Source: Kitasatospora cheerisanensis KCTC 2395 (GTDB taxonomy: Bacteria > Actinomycetota > Actinomycetes > Streptomycetales > Streptomycetaceae). From it: DNA of 64,000 nucleotides. Numbering within the stretch: position 1 is the stretch's first letter; every line of letters begins with the position of its first letter. The translations under genes were made by a program, and so were the position numbers. The stretch lies in the NCBI RefSeq assembly GCF_000696185.1, contig NZ_KK853997.1:5583966-5647965 (forward strand), written 5' to 3'. Of this stretch, positions 47,018 through 57,131 are shown in pieces. The notes under the pieces were generated by a model. It had not been told where the DNA came from and did not search any database. It saw nothing but the letters and a program-made list of their open reading frames with translations.

Positions 47018-47890
47018 GTGAGTACCCTTGCGCACCCCACCGTGACCGCCGCTCGCCAGGCCGAGTCGATCTCCGCCTCCGAGCTGGACCGTTTCCCGTA
47101 CGCCGACCGCCCGATGCCGCCCGCCCCCCGCTGGGAGGGCGCGGAGAGCGAACTCGCCCGGGCCGGGCGGAAGACCACCAGCAGCCGCGGCCGCGGCCTG
47201 CACGGCCAGCTGGTCCAGCAGCTCGGCCAGATGATCGTCTCCGGCGACCTGGGCGCCGACCGCCCGCTGGTGCCGGAGGAGATCGGCCAGCGCTTCGAGG
47301 TCTCCCGCACCGTGGTGCGCGAGTCGCTCCGGGTGCTGGAGGCCAAGGGCCTGGTCTCGGCCCGGCCGAACGTCGGCACCCGGGTCCGCCCGGTCAGCGA
47401 CTGGAACCTGCTGGACCCGGACATCATCGAGTGGCGCGCCTTCGGGCCGCAGCGCGACGAGCAGCGCCGCGAGCTGTTCGAGCTGCGCTGGGCGATCGAG
47501 CCGCTGGCGGCCCGGCTCGCCGCCGGCCACGGCCGGGAGGACGTCCAGCACCGGCTGGTCGAGCTGACCGAGATCATGAGCCAGGCCGGCGGCCAGGGCG
47601 ACCTGGTCAGCTACGCCCGCGCCGACGCCGAGCTGCACGGCCTGGTGCTGCAGATGGCGGGGAACCGGATGCTGGAGCACCTGTCCGGGATCGTGGCCGG
47701 CGCGCTCCAGGTGTCCGGCGGCTCCGGCACCACCTGCGAGCGCCCGTCCGACTCGGCGGTCAGCCTGCACACCCGCCTGGTCGACGCGCTCGGCACCGGT
47801 GACGGCACCGCCGCCGAGGCGGCCGTCCGGGCGCTGCTCACCGTCCACCCGGACATCGAGCACGCCGTTCCGGCTCCGCGGGAGCACTGA
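47018..47890 (+). CDS. whiH: Sporulation transcription factor WhiH (GntR/FadR family)
   Basis: A 290-residue GntR-family regulator. The N-terminal ~55 residues are poorly conserved. The wHTH (residues ~60-125) reads LHGQLVQQLGQMIVSGDLGADRPLVPEEIGQRFEVSRTVVRESLRVLEAKGLVSARPNVGTRVR; a C-terminal FCD ligand-binding domain follows, with RRELFELRWAIEPLAARLA and DAELHGLVLQMAGNRML. It ends HPDIEHAVPAPREH. This matches the WhiH protein that precedes hrdB in Streptomyces, which acts late in aerial-hypha development to promote septation. GTG at 47018 is chosen because AAAGGA lies upstream; the longer reading from 46961 has no ribosome site. Confidence 0.9.
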   Translation: MSTLAHPTVTAARQAESISASELDRFPYADRPMPPAPRWEGAESELARAGRKTTSSRGRGLHGQLVQQLGQMIVSGDLGADRPLVPEEIGQRFEVSRTVVRESLRVLEAKGLVSARPNVGTRVRPVSDWNLLDPDIIEWRAFGPQRDEQRRELFELRWAIEPLAARLAAGHGREDVQHRLVELTEIMSQAGGQGDLVSYARADAELHGLVLQMAGNRMLEHLSGIVAGALQVSGGSGTTCERPSDSAVSLHTRLVDALGTGDGTAAEAAVRALLTVHPDIEHAVPAPREH

Positions 47891-48341
47891 GCGGCCCAGC
47901 CCCGCCCGTTCCGAACGGATGGCCCTTCAGCTGCTCCACCCGCAGCCGGGGGGCCATCGGCGTGTCGCGTCCCACAGGGTGGCCCGTCCCACACCGGTCG
48001 GGAGGCCGGGCGACCGCCCGGACGGCCCCGCCTGCCCGGTGGGAGAAGGCGTCACCGGCCCCGTCCGCACCCCCGTCGGGGCCGCCGTCGATAGGCCGCC
48101 CGGGGCAGCCGGTACCGGCCGTCGGGTGGTGTGACGGGCGCCACGACGGGCATGCGTAACACTTGAGGGGCGGCAGCGATGTGTACGGAGCGGAAGCAGC
48201 TCCGGAATACCAGCACAGGCCTGATGGCTGTGTTGGTGCGCGGCGCTGCTGCCGTCCTGCAGACCCCGGTCACCGTCCACCCACCCGAGTTCCTCGGGCG
48301 GTCGGTGCGGGATCGTCCACTCATCGTCCGAGAGGTTGTTC
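47891..48341 (+). promoter_or_regulatory. Leader/promoter region of hrdB
   Basis: About 450 bases between whiH and hrdB. It holds a near-perfect inverted repeat around 48213-48239 (CCAGCACAG ... CTGTGTTGG) that could form an RNA hairpin in the leader, and a GGAAT sequence at 48207-48211. hrdB of Streptomyces is known to have several promoters, including a SigR-type one (GGAAT...GTT), but spacing here is not optimal, so no promoter is asserted. No protein-coding gene is supported. Confidence 0.4.
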
Positions 48342-49958
<1,617 letters not shown>

Positions 49959-49980
49959 TCCTCGGTCCCGAGTCACCTGG

Positions 49981-50012
49981 ACGGGCCTCTCCGCCACCGG
50001 CGGAGGGGCCCG
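49981..50012 (+). terminator. Hairpin terminator after hrdB
   Basis: A 14-15 bp stem (ACGGGCC...GGCCCGT, one mismatch pair) around a 3-base loop begins 22 bases after the hrdB stop. Confidence 0.8.
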
Positions 50013-50167
50013 TTCGCGTGTCCGGGGGTCGCCCGATGGGGTGGCGGGGGCGCGGACTCCCGGCACGGCGGGTGACGGCGTGACTACGCTGGGCAGGTTG
50101 TCGCACTCCGACCGGTGCGGCTCCCGACCAGTGCACCTCGCCTGCACGCCGAACCCCTGGAGAACCG

Positions 50168-51019
50168 GTGCCCTTCCTGGAACCGTCCGCGCCTCGGCTC
50201 CGCCGCCGGGCGGTCGCGCTCGTCGCCCTGGCAGCCCTGCCCGCCCCGCTGATCGCGCTGGGCTCGGCCGCCCCGGCCGCGGCGCAGCGGCGGATCGTCG
50301 GGGGGACGGCCGCGAGCACCGGCGACCACCCGTGGATGGTGGCGCTGTCCAGCCGTCCGCAGTTCGGCTCGTCCCGTTCGGGGCAGTTCTGCGGCGGGGC
50401 GCTGGTCAGCCCGACCAAGGTGGTGACGGCCGCGCACTGCTTCTACGACGAGTCCAGCGGCCGGCCGACCGACCGGCCCTCGCTGCGGGTGATCGTCGGC
50501 CGGGACGACCTGCGGGGCAGCGCGGGGCGGGAGGTGGCGGTGCGCGGCGTGTGGATCGAGCCGGGCTACAGCTTCGCCGCGAACACCCGGGACGTGGCGG
50601 TGCTCACGCTGGCCGAGCCGCAGACCGACCGGCCGGTGCTGGAGATGGTCGGCGCGGGCGACAGCACCCCGTACGCGGCCGGGACGCCGGCCACCGTGTT
50701 CGGTTGGGGAGACACCCGGGGCAACGGCAGCTACTCGAACACGCTGCGGCAGGTGACGGTGCCGATCATCTCGGACGCCGCCTGCGGGCGGGCCTACCCG
50801 GGCGGGCAGGACAGCGCGTTCGACGCGCGCACCATGGTGTGTGCCGGTACGGCGCAGGGCGGCAAGGACGCCTGCCAGGGCGACAGCGGCGGCCCGCTGC
50901 TGGTGGCCGGGCGGCTGGCCGGGCTGGTGTCCTGGGGCGCCGGCTGCGCGGAGGCCGAGCACCCCGGCGTCTACACCCGGGTCTCGGCGGTGGCGGAGTC
51001 GGTGCGCACCGCGCTGTGA
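50168..51019 (+). CDS. Secreted trypsin-like serine protease
   Basis: A 283-residue chymotrypsin-fold (S1) protease. A signal peptide (RRRAVALVALAALPAPLIALGSAAPAAA) is followed by a short propeptide and the mature N-terminus RIVGG. The catalytic triad is in TAAHC, NTRDVAVL and GDSGGP (serine near residue 240); the Asp six residues before that Ser (DACQGDSGG) predicts trypsin-like cleavage after Lys/Arg. It should be exported by Sec and activated by cleavage before IVGG. GTG at 50168 is preceded by TGGAGAA. It is followed by a hairpin shared with the convergent DUF7455 gene. A similar protease lies downstream of hrdB in Streptomyces. Confidence 0.92.
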   Translation: MPFLEPSAPRLRRRAVALVALAALPAPLIALGSAAPAAAQRRIVGGTAASTGDHPWMVALSSRPQFGSSRSGQFCGGALVSPTKVVTAAHCFYDESSGRPTDRPSLRVIVGRDDLRGSAGREVAVRGVWIEPGYSFAANTRDVAVLTLAEPQTDRPVLEMVGAGDSTPYAAGTPATVFGWGDTRGNGSYSNTLRQVTVPIISDAACGRAYPGGQDSAFDARTMVCAGTAQGGKDACQGDSGGPLLVAGRLAGLVSWGAGCAEAEHPGVYTRVSAVAESVRTAL

Positions 51020-51057
51020 GCCGCGCGACAGCCCGGCGGCGGCCGGGCGAAAACGCC

Positions 51058-51099
51058 ACGGCCGGGCAGCCCACCCCGAAGGGCGGGCTGCCCGGCCGT
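51058..51099. terminator. Bidirectional terminator
   Basis: A perfect 15-bp stem (51058-51072 with 51085-51099) and a 12-base loop lie between the convergent protease and DUF7455 genes. Confidence 0.85.
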
Positions 51100-51128
51100 T
51101 CAGGCAGCTCGGGAGACGAGCGGGAGCG

Positions 51129-51359
51129 TCAGCGCTCGCCCTCGCCGGCCGTCGCCGAGGTACCCGAGAGGCGGTCGCTCTCGTCGTGTATCTCGACGGC
51201 GATCTTCTTGAGCTCGGGCTCGAACTTGCGCCCGTGGTGGGCGCAGAACAGCAGCTCTCCGCCGCTGGAAAGGACGACGCGCAGGTAAGCCTGAGCGCCG
51301 CAACGGTCGCAGCGGTCAGCCGCGGTGAGCGGGCTCGCAGGGGTCAGAACAGTAGTCAC
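51129..51359 (-). CDS. DUF7455-type small zinc-ribbon-like protein
   Basis: A 76-residue protein with CDRCGAQAYLRVVL (two cysteines, residues 17-20) and LLFCAHHGRKF (Cys-x-His-His, ~38-42), which together could bind one zinc ion. It is conserved beside hrdB and parE in actinobacteria and its function is unknown. The start at 51359 (MTTVLTPASPLTAADRC) is preceded by AGAGAAGAGGCGACG, a reasonable ribosome site. The C-terminal half is acidic and polar. Confidence 0.82.
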   Translation of the reverse strand: MTTVLTPASPLTAADRCDRCGAQAYLRVVLSSGGELLFCAHHGRKFEPELKKIAVEIHDESDRLSGTSATAGEGER

Positions 51360-51827
51360 GTCGCCTCTTCTCTAGCTCGACGAGCTGTGTACCAGGATCA
51401 ACATCCAACCAGGTCGAATTCGTTCCCGCTCGTGGCTTTTCTCTTTGAGGATTCTGCTGTCTCGTTGATGAGGGCGTGCCCCGGGCGCCGGTGGTTCATG
51501 CCTGCCGATTCCCATGGTGCGCCGATCACCTCGAACGCCCGATCGGGTCGGGGTCCGGGGTCCGCGTAGCATAATCCTCCGCTGGGTTGGAGCATAAGCC
51601 CCGTCCCGGACCCCGTTTGACCGCATCACAGCAGCTCCGCAGCCCTCTCCGGCCGCCCCGGTCCGCCAGGACCCGTGGTGTCGGCAGGAGATGGCAGGGT
51701 GGGGGCCGCGTTCGCGGCGGGAGTCGTGTTCGCGCAGCGCGTACAAGGCGCGCGGGCCTCGGCGGCCGGAGTCTCAGTTGCTGAGAGCATGCGGGGTGAC
51801 CGTCAACATCGTGGAGGAGTGCAGAGC
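51360..51827. other. Divergent upstream region of the DUF7455 and parE genes
   Basis: About 470 bases without a supported gene. The left part (51360-51470) is less GC-rich and probably carries the DUF7455 promoter. The right part is GC-rich and precedes the strong GTGGAGGAG ribosome site of parE. No palindromic operator was seen. Confidence 0.5.
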
Positions 51828-53939
51828 GTGAGTGGAGAAAAGACCGTCCCGTCCTCTCTGGTGACCGGTGAGGGCGGGTCCGACTACACCGCGCGGCATC
51901 TGCTCGTCCTCGAGGGGCTGGAGGCGGTCCGCAAGCGGCCGGGCATGTACATCGGGTCGACGGACAGCCGCGGCCTGATGCACTGCCTGTGGGAGATCAT
52001 CGACAACTCGGTCGACGAGGCCCTCGGCGGCTTCTGCGACAGGATCGACGTTCTGCTGCACCAGGACGGCTCGGTCGAGGTGCGGGACAACGGCCGCGGC
52101 ATCCCGGTGGACGTCGAGCCCAAGACCGGGCTGTCCGGCGTCGAGGTGGTGATGACCAAGCTCCACGCGGGCGGCAAGTTCGGCGGCGGCTCGTACGCGG
52201 CCTCCGGCGGTCTGCACGGCGTCGGCGCCTCGGTGGTGAACGCGCTGTCCGCCCGGCTCGACGTGGAGGTGGACCGGTCCGGCACCACCCACGCGATCAG
52301 CTTCCGGCGCGGCACCCCCGGCGCGTTCGCCGAGGACGGCCCGGACGGGAAGTTCACGGCCGGCAGCGGGCTGACCAAGAAGGGCAAGTTCGCCAAGACC
52401 CGGACCGGCACCCGGATCCGCTACTGGGCGGACCGGCAGATCTTCCTCAAGGACGCCAAGCTCTCGCTGGAGTCGCTGCACGCCCGCGCCCGGCAGACCG
52501 CGTTCCTGGTGCCCGGCCTGACCATCGTGGTCCGTGACGAGCGGCTGACGGAGAGCGAGAAGGTCGAGCAGGAGACCTTCCGCTTCGACGGCGGCATCAG
52601 CGAGTTCTGCGAGTTCCTCGCCCCCGACCGTCCGGTCTCCGACGTGCTGCGGCTGCGCGGCGAGGGCACCTTCAAGGAGACCGTCCCGGTGCTCGACGAG
52701 CTCGGGCACATGACCCCCACCGAGGTCACCCGCGAGCTCGGGGTGGACATCGCGCTGCGCTGGGGCGCCGGTTACGACAGCACGCTGCGCTCCTTCGTCA
52801 ACATCATCGCCACCCCCAAGGGCGGCACCCACGTCAACGGCTTCGAGCGGCAGCTCGCCAAGACCGTCAACGAGGTGCTGCGCTCCAGCAAGCTGCTGCG
52901 GGTCGCCGAGGACGACATCACCAAGGACGACGCGCTGGAGGGCCTGACCGCGGTGGTCACCGTTCGGCTCGCCGAGCCGCAGTTCGAGGGGCAGACCAAG
53001 GAGGTGCTGGGCACCTCGGCGGCCAACCGGATCGTGGCCGCGGTGGTGGCCAAGGAGCTGAAGAGCTTCCTCACCTCCGCCAAGAAGGACGAGAAGCTCC
53101 AGGCCCGCGCGGTGCTGGAGAAGGTCGTGGCGGCCGCCCGGACCCGGGTCGCCGCCCGGCAGCACAAGGAGGCGCAGCGCCGGAAGACCGCGCTGGAGAC
53201 CTCCTCGCTGCCCGCCAAGCTGGCCGACTGCCGCAGCGACGACGTGGACCGCAGCGAACTGTTCATCGTCGAGGGCGATTCGGCGCTGGGCACCGCCAAG
53301 CTGGCCCGCAACTCCGAGTTCCAGGCGCTGCTGCCGATCCGCGGCAAGATCCTGAACGTCCAGAAGGCGTCCGTGAGCGACATGCTCAAGAACGCCGAGT
53401 GCGCGGCGATCATCCAGGTCATAGGAGCGGGCTCCGGCCGGACCTTCGACATCGACCAGGCCCGCTACGGCAAGGTCATCTTCATGGCCGACGCCGACGT
53501 CGACGGCTCGCACATCCGCACCCTGCTGCTGACGCTGTTCCACCGCTACATGCGGCCGATGGTCGAGCAGGGCCGGGTGTTCGCGGCGGTGCCGCCGCTG
53601 CACCGGATCGAGCTGACCAACCCCAAGCGCGGCCAGGAGAAGTACCACTACACCTACTCGGACGCCGAACTGCGCCGCACCCTGCTGGAGTTCCAGGGCA
53701 AGGGGCTGCGCTGGAAGGACCCGATCCAGCGGTACAAGGGCCTCGGCGAGATGGACGCCGACCAGCTGGCGGAGACCACCGTCGACCCGCGGCACCGGAT
53801 CCTGCGCCGGATCAACCTCGGTGACCTGGAGGCCGCGGAGAAGACCTTCGACCTGCTGATGGGCAACGACGTCGCACCGCGGCGGGAGTTCATCGTGGAC
53901 TCGGCGGCCACCATGGACCGGTCCCGGATCGACGCCTGA
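51828..53939 (+). CDS. parE: DNA topoisomerase IV subunit B
   Basis: A 703-residue GyrB/ParE ATPase subunit. The GHKL ATP site is visible: EIIDNSVDEALGG (Asn), VRDNGRGIP (G1 box), and LHGVGASVVNALS. The transducer domain follows, and the TOPRIM domain has FIVEGDSALG and MADADVDGSHIRTLLL with the metal-binding acids. The C-terminal PQRYKGLGEMDADQL-type stretch (here IQRYKGLGEMDADQL) closes the protein. With ParC (59819-62265) it forms topoisomerase IV, which decatenates daughter chromosomes. GTG at 51828 is preceded by GGAGG. As gyrB normally lies near the origin beside recF, and this gene lies near hrdB with parC downstream, ParE rather than GyrB is chosen. Confidence 0.92.
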   Translation: MSGEKTVPSSLVTGEGGSDYTARHLLVLEGLEAVRKRPGMYIGSTDSRGLMHCLWEIIDNSVDEALGGFCDRIDVLLHQDGSVEVRDNGRGIPVDVEPKTGLSGVEVVMTKLHAGGKFGGGSYAASGGLHGVGASVVNALSARLDVEVDRSGTTHAISFRRGTPGAFAEDGPDGKFTAGSGLTKKGKFAKTRTGTRIRYWADRQIFLKDAKLSLESLHARARQTAFLVPGLTIVVRDERLTESEKVEQETFRFDGGISEFCEFLAPDRPVSDVLRLRGEGTFKETVPVLDELGHMTPTEVTRELGVDIALRWGAGYDSTLRSFVNIIATPKGGTHVNGFERQLAKTVNEVLRSSKLLRVAEDDITKDDALEGLTAVVTVRLAEPQFEGQTKEVLGTSAANRIVAAVVAKELKSFLTSAKKDEKLQARAVLEKVVAAARTRVAARQHKEAQRRKTALETSSLPAKLADCRSDDVDRSELFIVEGDSALGTAKLARNSEFQALLPIRGKILNVQKASVSDMLKNAECAAIIQVIGAGSGRTFDIDQARYGKVIFMADADVDGSHIRTLLLTLFHRYMRPMVEQGRVFAAVPPLHRIELTNPKRGQEKYHYTYSDAELRRTLLEFQGKGLRWKDPIQRYKGLGEMDADQLAETTVDPRHRILRRINLGDLEAAEKTFDLLMGNDVAPRREFIVDSAATMDRSRIDA

Positions 53940-53949
53940 GCACGGCCTG

Positions 53950-53987
53950 AGGAAGGGCTCTCCACCCACGGGTGGAGAGCCCTTCCT
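53950..53987 (+). terminator. Hairpin terminator after parE
   Basis: A perfect 17-bp stem (53950-53966 with 53971-53987) and 4-base loop begin ten bases after the parE stop. Confidence 0.88.
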
Positions 53988-54077
53988 GCTGTGGTTCAAC
54001 CCGTGCTCCGAGGATCCGGCGGCCCGTTCTCCGTAGCGTTCTTCCTGTCAGAGGAAACCGCCCGGAAGGCACCCGAA

Positions 54078-54560
54078 ATGACTGCCCTGTCCAACGTCCT
54101 GATCGCCGTCGCCGTGATCGTCCTGGTGGTGGGCCGGCAGCTGCGGGCCCGTCGGCTGGACACCGAACGCCGGTTCTGGCTGCTGCCGTTGGTGCTCGCC
54201 GCGGTGGCGCTGCGCGACCCGGTGCTGATCGACCCGAACCACCAGGCCGCCGCCGCCCTGATCCTGGCCGGCTCGCTGGTCACCACGCTCGGCATGGGCT
54301 GCGCCTGGGGCTGGACCATGCGGATCTGGCGCGACCGGGACGGCGCCCTGTGGACCCAGGGCTCCACCGCCACCGTGTTCGCCTGGGTCGGCGCGATCCT
54401 GATCCGGGCCGGCTGGTACGGCGTGGGCGCCGCGCTGCACGTCCACCAGTCCAGCAGCGTGCTGATGCTGTCGCTCGGCCTGCTGCTGCTGGTCCGCTCG
54501 ACGGCCGTCGCCTGGCGGGCCCGCCAGCTGGACGGCAGCAAGCACACGCTGGCCGCCTGA
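54078..54560 (+). CDS. DUF1453-like small membrane protein
   Basis: A 160-residue protein with about five hydrophobic segments (near residues 5-20, 35-45, 57-75, 95-110 and 125-142) and positively charged loops (RQLRARRLDTERRFW). The WGWTMRIWRDRDGALWTQGSTATVFAW segment matches DUF1453/CcdC-like proteins of actinobacteria, of unknown function. ATG at 54078 follows GAAGG. It precedes the two-component genes by about 100 bases in the same direction and could be transcribed with them. Confidence 0.72.
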   Translation: MTALSNVLIAVAVIVLVVGRQLRARRLDTERRFWLLPLVLAAVALRDPVLIDPNHQAAAALILAGSLVTTLGMGCAWGWTMRIWRDRDGALWTQGSTATVFAWVGAILIRAGWYGVGAALHVHQSSSVLMLSLGLLLLVRSTAVAWRARQLDGSKHTLAA

Positions 54561-54660
54561 CGGCCCGTCGGCCCCGCACCGGCCGCCCGGCGGCCGTCCG
54601 CCCCGGTACCGCCGACGCCACCCGGCGTCGGCGGTACCGGCATTGAGAGAGGATCGTCCG

Positions 54661-55821
54661 GTGAACACCCTGGAGCGCTGGACCCGCTGGCCGGCCGGAG
54701 ACGTCCCGATCCGGGAGCGGCACTCGCGGGCCCGGCTGGTGCTGTCGCTGTTCGGGCGGATCGCGCTGCTGTCCACCGTGGTGTTCGGCACCTTCGCCGA
54801 ACACCACTACGAGGGCTGGCGCCTGCTGCCCCCGATCGGCTGGATCGCGGCCGCCGCCGGGCTGTTCACCGGCTGGTACTTCGCCTGCCGGACGCAGAAG
54901 CTGTGGCAGGCGCTGGCCTGCGCCAGCGGGCTGCTGGTGGTCGCCGCGCTGGCCCAGGAGGGCGGGGCGAGGACCCTGGCCTCGGTGATCTGGTGCGGGC
55001 TCGCGGTGCTCGCGGTGGTCCGTCTGCCGCTGGCCTTCGGACTGGTCACCGCCGGTGCGGCGCTGGGCGGTTACAGCCTCGGCTCGGGCGACTCGGTGCT
55101 GATGGTGGTGGCCGTCGCGGGCGGCCTCGGGCTGCTCGGCTACCTGCTGCGGCTGGACAGCCAGGCCCGCTCCGCGCAGCGCGCGCTGCTCGCCCAGGAG
55201 CGGGCCGCGCAGGCGGCGCAGGCGGAGTCCGCGGCGCTCGCCGAACGGGCCAGGATCGCCCGGGAGATCCACGACGTGCTGGCGCACAGCCTGTCCGCGC
55301 AGCTGGTGCACCTGGAGGCTGCCCGGCTGATGCTGGACGCCGGCGCCGAGCGGGCCGAGATCCGCGAACGGGTGGTCGCCGCCCGGCGGATGGCGCAGGA
55401 CGGGCTGGCCGAGACCCGGCAGGCGCTGTCCGCGCTGCGCGGCGAGTTCGCCCCGGTCGCCGAGTTCGTGGCCGGCCTGGTCGCGCAGGCCGGCGCCGAG
55501 CTGACGGTGGACGGGGTGCCCCGGCCGCTGCCCGCGGAGGCCGGGCTGGCGGTCCGCCGCACCGCGCAGGAGGCGCTGACCAACGCCCGCAAGCACGCGC
55601 CGGGCGGCCGGGTCGCGGTCCGGCTCGGCTACCTGGACGACGCGGTGGAACTGACGGTGCGCAACTCCGGCGCCCCGCGCGGCGCGGACCCGATGCTGGG
55701 CGGCAGCGGGAGCGGGTACGGTCTGCTCGGGATGCGCGAACGCGCGGAGTTGCTCGGCGGCGAACTGCTGGCGGGCCCCGAGGAGGGAGGGTGGCGCGTG
55801 CTGCTGCGGGTGCCGACGTGA
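54661..55821 (+). CDS. Sensor histidine kinase (NarL-type, HisKA_3)
   Basis: A 386-residue membrane kinase. Four to five hydrophobic segments span residues ~28-175. The dimerisation/phosphoacceptor domain reads ERARIAREIHDVLAHSLSAQLVHLE, with the phosphorylated His in REIHDVLAH (~205). The C-terminal HATPase shows RRTAQEALTNARKHAPG (N box) and GSGYGLLGMRERAELLGGEL (G boxes). There is little extracytoplasmic sequence, so it may sense the membrane. It autophosphorylates and passes phosphate to the response regulator whose start overlaps this stop (GTGA). GTG at 54661 has GAGAGGA upstream. Confidence 0.9.
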   Translation: MNTLERWTRWPAGDVPIRERHSRARLVLSLFGRIALLSTVVFGTFAEHHYEGWRLLPPIGWIAAAAGLFTGWYFACRTQKLWQALACASGLLVVAALAQEGGARTLASVIWCGLAVLAVVRLPLAFGLVTAGAALGGYSLGSGDSVLMVVAVAGGLGLLGYLLRLDSQARSAQRALLAQERAAQAAQAESAALAERARIAREIHDVLAHSLSAQLVHLEAARLMLDAGAERAEIRERVVAARRMAQDGLAETRQALSALRGEFAPVAEFVAGLVAQAGAELTVDGVPRPLPAEAGLAVRRTAQEALTNARKHAPGGRVAVRLGYLDDAVELTVRNSGAPRGADPMLGGSGSGYGLLGMRERAELLGGELLAGPEEGGWRVLLRVPT

Positions 55822-56594
55822 CGGGTCCGGGAACGACCGGAGGGCCGATCCGGGTGGTGGTCGCCGACGACCAGACCGTGGTGCGGGAGGGCATCGTGAT
55901 GCTGCTCGGCCTGCTGCCGGGCATCACGGTGGTCGGCTCGGCGACGGACGGCGAGGAGGCGCTGCGGCTGGTCGCCGAGCACGCCCCCGACGTGGTGCTG
56001 ATGGACCTGCGGATGCCGCGCTGCGACGGCGTGGAGGCGACCCGCCGGGTCCGCGCCGAGCACCCGGGCACCGAGGTGGTGGTGCTCACCACCTACGCCG
56101 ACGACGACTCGCTGTTCTCCGCGCTGCAGGCCGGCGCGCGCGGCTTCCTGACCAAGGACGCCGGCGCGGAGGAGATCGCCCGCGCGGTGGCGGACGTCCG
56201 CTCGGGCGCGGCCGGGCTCTCCCCGCAGGTCCAACTGCGGCTGCTGGAGCGGCTGTCAAGCGCGCCGACGGCCGCCGCCGGAACACCCGCCGCCGGAACG
56301 CCCGCGGCCGGTACGCCGGTGGCCGAGCCGCCGGTTGCCGCCGGACCGCCGGTCGCGGAGCCGCCCGCGCGGGCCGCCCGGCCGGCGCTGCCGGACGGGT
56401 TGACCCAGCGGGAGGCCGAGGTGCTGGCGCTGATCGCGTCCGGACTGTCCAACGCGGAGATCGCCGAGAGGTTGTTCGTCAGCCCCGCAACGGTGAAAAC
56501 CCATATCAACAACCTTTTTGCGAAGACGGCGGTCCGGGACCGCGCGCAGGCCGTCGCGTACGCCTTCAAGCATGGAATTTCGGAAGGTTCGTGA
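55818..56594 (+). CDS. LuxR-type response regulator with long linker
   Basis: A 258-residue NarL/FixJ-type regulator. The receiver domain (residues ~8-125) has the acidic pair in VVADDQ, the phosphorylated Asp in VVLMDLRMP (~60) and the Lys in FLTKDAG. The C-terminal LuxR HTH is LTQREAEVLALIASGLSNAEIAERLFVSPATVKTHINNLF (~195-235). Between them is a 40-residue alanine/proline linker with repeats of the type AAGTPAAGTP and AEPPVA, much longer than usual. It is translationally coupled to the kinase gene by GTGA overlap. Targets are unknown; it may control the operon upstream or the transporter downstream. Confidence 0.92.
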   Translation: MTGPGTTGGPIRVVVADDQTVVREGIVMLLGLLPGITVVGSATDGEEALRLVAEHAPDVVLMDLRMPRCDGVEATRRVRAEHPGTEVVVLTTYADDDSLFSALQAGARGFLTKDAGAEEIARAVADVRSGAAGLSPQVQLRLLERLSSAPTAAAGTPAAGTPAAGTPVAEPPVAAGPPVAEPPARAARPALPDGLTQREAEVLALIASGLSNAEIAERLFVSPATVKTHINNLFAKTAVRDRAQAVAYAFKHGISEGS

Positions 56595-56708
56595 CCGCAC
56601 CTTCCTGTCGCTGGTTCGGGTGAACGTATCTTCACGGGTTTCGCCGTGTGGTTTGTGACGCTCCATCATGGTTCGGTCGTAGTGACCGGATTGATGAGGT
56701 GTGGGCAA

Positions 56709-57131
56709 GTGGCGCAACAGGAGAGAGTTGACTGGTGGGCCGCGTCCGCCTCCCGGCCCAGGGTGGTGGCGCAGCGGCGGAGTGCGGAAGCCGAGGTGCC
56801 CCCCACGGAGGAGCGGGTCGGCGGCGCGGTGTACCGGAGTGTCCAGGACAGTGAGGCGTTCCAGGAGATCCGGCGCGGCTACCGCTCGTTCGTGTTCCCG
56901 GCCTGTGCCGGGTTCCTGGCCTGGTACCTGCTGTTCGTGACGGCCCAGGCCTTCATGCCGGACCTGCTGGGCCGCCGGATCGCCGGGCCGCTGAACGTGG
57001 CCTGGGCGCTCGGCCTCGGCCAGTTCGCGTCCACGTTCCTGCTCACCTGGCTCTACGCCCGCAATGCCCGCACCAAGCGCGATCGAGCGGCCCTCGAACT
57101 GCGCTGGGACACCCAGGACCAGCTGCGATGA
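56709..57131 (+). CDS. DUF485 membrane protein, symporter partner
   Basis: A 140-residue protein. The conserved DUF485 part begins VYRSVQDSEAFQEIRRGYRSFVFPACAGFLAWYLLFV and has two membrane helices (~residues 60-80 and 98-118). DUF485 proteins (YjcH) occur immediately before acetate/cation symporters and are thought to assist them. Here the next gene is such a symporter, and the stop overlaps its start by four bases. GTG at 56709 is preferred with GAGG nine bases before it; an ATG at 56694 is possible. Confidence 0.85.
   Translation: MAQQERVDWWAASASRPRVVAQRRSAEAEVPPTEERVGGAVYRSVQDSEAFQEIRRGYRSFVFPACAGFLAWYLLFVTAQAFMPDLLGRRIAGPLNVAWALGLGQFASTFLLTWLYARNARTKRDRAALELRWDTQDQLR

Noticed and set aside
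51675..51827. Upstream extension of parE from 51675
   Set aside because: The extra 51 residues are unlike ParE N-termini, and the GTG at 51828 has a strong GGAGG site.
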